Source: Lachnospiraceae bacterium
GTDB lineage: Bacteria; Bacillota; Clostridia; Lachnospirales; Lachnospiraceae
NCBI GenBank assembly: GCA_900752065.1
Contig: CAADTT010000125.1
Span: 1-60,794 of the forward strand
Length of the DNA stretch: 60,794 nucleotides
Reading direction: 5' to 3'
Numbering within the stretch: position 1 is the stretch's first letter; each line of letters starts with the position of its first letter. Position numbers and translations under genes: made by a program. Positions 59,601-60,794 of the stretch are shown here, piece after piece. Under the pieces are notes generated by a model. That model was not told where the DNA came from, did not search any database, and was given only the letters and a program-made list of their open reading frames with translations.

Positions 59601-60398
59601 CTACAATACATCTGCAAAGTGTATGCGCAGACGTTTGAACACTCTTGTACCGATCACAAACATTAAGATCGTGAATCCCCAGAAATACAGGGTCAGCCCC
59701 GGACGTTCCCAGAACCATACCTTATTGATCATAGCATCCCGATAGCCATAAACGATGTAATACATGGGATTTAGCTTAAAGATTTTCTGAACAAGTCCCG
59801 GAAGCCCGAAGCTTTCCAGATCCCACATGATCGGTGTCGCCCATACGCCTACCTGAAGACAGATATTTACGATCTGAAGCAGATCACGAAAAAAAACAGC
59901 AATGGCGCTGGTGGCATAGCAAAGTCCCAAAACCAGTGCAAACATACAGAAGGAATAATATACCACCTGTATGCCATAGATGCCGGGAAATTTTCCGTAA
60001 CCGCAGTAAATCAAAAACGTAACACAGACAAAAAACACATGGATAAACAATGCCGAAATTGCCTTTATCATAGGAAGGATCTCAATCTTGAATACAACCT
60101 TTTTTACCAGATAGCTGTATTCCATCAGGACATTTGTTCCGCCAGGCATGGCATCCTGAAAATAGAACCAGGGGACGATGCCAGCCAGCATCCACAGAAA
60201 AAAAGGATAGCCGTGATAAGCATTTGTGCTGAGGGGTTTCAGCCCTCCCTGAAAGACGAACCAATATACCAGCACCGTCACGATCGGCTGCACCAGCGCC
60301 CAGACGATTCCCAGATAGGAACCTGCAAATTTCTTTTTAAAATCATTTTTTGCCAGAGTCCAGATCAGTTTCCGCTCTGTCACTAAATTTTTAAGCAT
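59601..60398 (-). CDS. wzm: Polysaccharide ABC exporter permease
   Basis: 265 residues from ATG 60398 (MLKNLVTERKLIWTLAKND), after AGGAG. ABC-2 type permease with six membrane helices; characteristic FAGSYLGIVWALVQPIVTV and LFFRDL-like segment (AVFFRDLLQIVNICLQVG). It forms the membrane channel for Wzt, ten bases downstream. First gene of the wzm-wzt-methyltransferase/kinase-glycosyltransferase operon. Confidence 0.95.
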   Translation of the reverse strand: MLKNLVTERKLIWTLAKNDFKKKFAGSYLGIVWALVQPIVTVLVYWFVFQGGLKPLSTNAYHGYPFFLWMLAGIVPWFYFQDAMPGGTNVLMEYSYLVKKVVFKIEILPMIKAISALFIHVFFVCVTFLIYCGYGKFPGIYGIQVVYYSFCMFALVLGLCYATSAIAVFFRDLLQIVNICLQVGVWATPIMWDLESFGLPGLVQKIFKLNPMYYIVYGYRDAMINKVWFWERPGLTLYFWGFTILMFVIGTRVFKRLRIHFADVL

Positions 60399-60462
60399 AA
60401 AACGCTCCTGTTCACTTATATTCCGATTGCAGACTGAAAACTCTAAACTGTACCCCATTATA

Positions 60463-60666
60463 GTTACAGTTCAGACACACCCATGCAAAGAACCTGCCGC
60501 TGGCAGCTTCTTATGCATACTAAGACATTCGCAAAGGCCGCTATGCGGCTTTCCCGCTGCTGCACGGCTAACTTTGCTCATATACGGCTGTTCCCTCAGC
60601 CCTTCATCTGTCTGTCAGATTCATGCAAGCATATCTGCCAGCAAATTCAGGCTGCTGAACTGTTAC
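60463..60666 (-). repeat. Leader element C: 204-bp multi-hairpin element upstream of wzm
   Basis: GTTACAGTTCAG (60463-60474) and CTGAACTGTTAC (60655-60666) are inverted repeats with one mismatch. Read toward wzm it contains CAGAT-ATGC-TT-GCAT..ATCTG, GGCTG/CAGCC, a GCAAAG/CTTTGC helix enclosing GCCGC-ATA-GCGGC, and a long ATGCA-AAGAA-CTGCC hairpin. Short blocks shared with elements A and B are ATGAGCAAA, GCAGCAGCG, TTTGCGAAT and ATAAGAAGCTG, but their order differs. It starts two bases after the -10 box and ends 64 bases before the wzm ATG. Confidence 0.8.
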
Positions 60667-60668
60667 TC

Positions 60669-60697
60669 ATTATAACAAATTAGGTATAATACTTCAA
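60669..60697 (-). promoter_or_regulatory. Sigma-A promoter for the wzm operon
   Basis: On the minus strand TTGAAG (60692-60697), 17 bases, TATAAT (60669-60674). Transcription would begin at the first bases of leader element C. The remaining 97 bases to the window end are A/T-rich with no gene I can support. Confidence 0.75.
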
Positions 60698-60794
60698 GCA
60701 GTTTTGAAAGGTAAAAAAAATTCGCACAAAATGTGCTGATTTCATGTGGATTCCTAAAAGATGGTGTAAAATATAAGAAAAACTTTTTCGCAGA

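Overview
The window looks like a chromosomal segment of a spore-forming, anaerobic, low-to-mid-GC member of the Clostridia, most likely family Lachnospiraceae. Reasons: an anaerobic (CbiK/CbiG/CbiD type) cobalamin pathway, spoVAD-spoVAE spore genes, strong AGGAGG ribosome binding sites, BspA-type leucine-rich and bacterial-Ig-like exoproteins, and protein sequences that read as gut Clostridia. Species cannot be fixed from the sequence alone.

Layout. (1) 1-6,165, minus strand: edge of a probable group II intron next to a terminator, then a five-gene tetrapyrrole operon transcribed hemA-hemC-cobA/hemD-hemB-hemL, which makes uroporphyrinogen III and precorrin-2 from glutamyl-tRNA. No hemE is present, so the locus serves corrinoids rather than haem. 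(2) 6,166-7,414: divergent promoters and the cobalt chelatase cbiK on the plus strand. (3) 7,455-12,635: a 1,726-residue secreted SGNH-esterase/LamG/leucine-rich protein. (4) 12,848-24,273, minus strand: cbiD-cbiF-cbiG-cbiH-cbiJET-cbiA-cbiB-cobD-cbiP-cbiC, nearly the whole corrin-ring pathway in overlapping genes; cbiL is absent and no B12 riboswitch is visible. (5) 24,284-29,928: an unknown gene, a metallophosphoesterase, glpK, an AEC transporter, and spoVAE/spoVAD behind a sigma-G-like promoter. (6) 30,145-32,977, plus strand: a four-gene operon of polyprenyl-phosphate glycosyltransferase, ATP-grasp ligase and two EmrE/ArnEF-like membrane proteins. (7) 33,020-38,882: transglutaminase-like exoprotein, rpoD, lspA and a clpX-type gene. 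(8) 39,042-44,657: an operon of initiating sugar-phosphate transferase, LCP ligase, glycosyltransferase and HtrA protease. (9) 44,676-60,697: cell-surface polysaccharide genes, including wecE-type aminotransferase, several large glycosyltransferases, a YfhO-like membrane protein, and a wzm-wzt-methyltransferase/kinase-glycosyltransferase operon resembling the capped-chain ABC export system of E. coli O9a.

The most unusual signal is non-coding. Three long elements (196, 284 and 204 bp) bounded by GTTAC/GTAAC inverted repeats, and several short palindromes with related GTAACAG ends, lie immediately downstream of recognisable promoters, in the 5' leaders of hemA, the yfhO-like gene, wzm, cbiK, clpX and spoVAD. 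The two most similar long copies have the same orientation relative to their genes, fold into the same multi-hairpin architecture and show two compensatory base-pair changes. They are candidates for an undescribed structured leader RNA or a mobile palindromic repeat that has settled at transcription starts.
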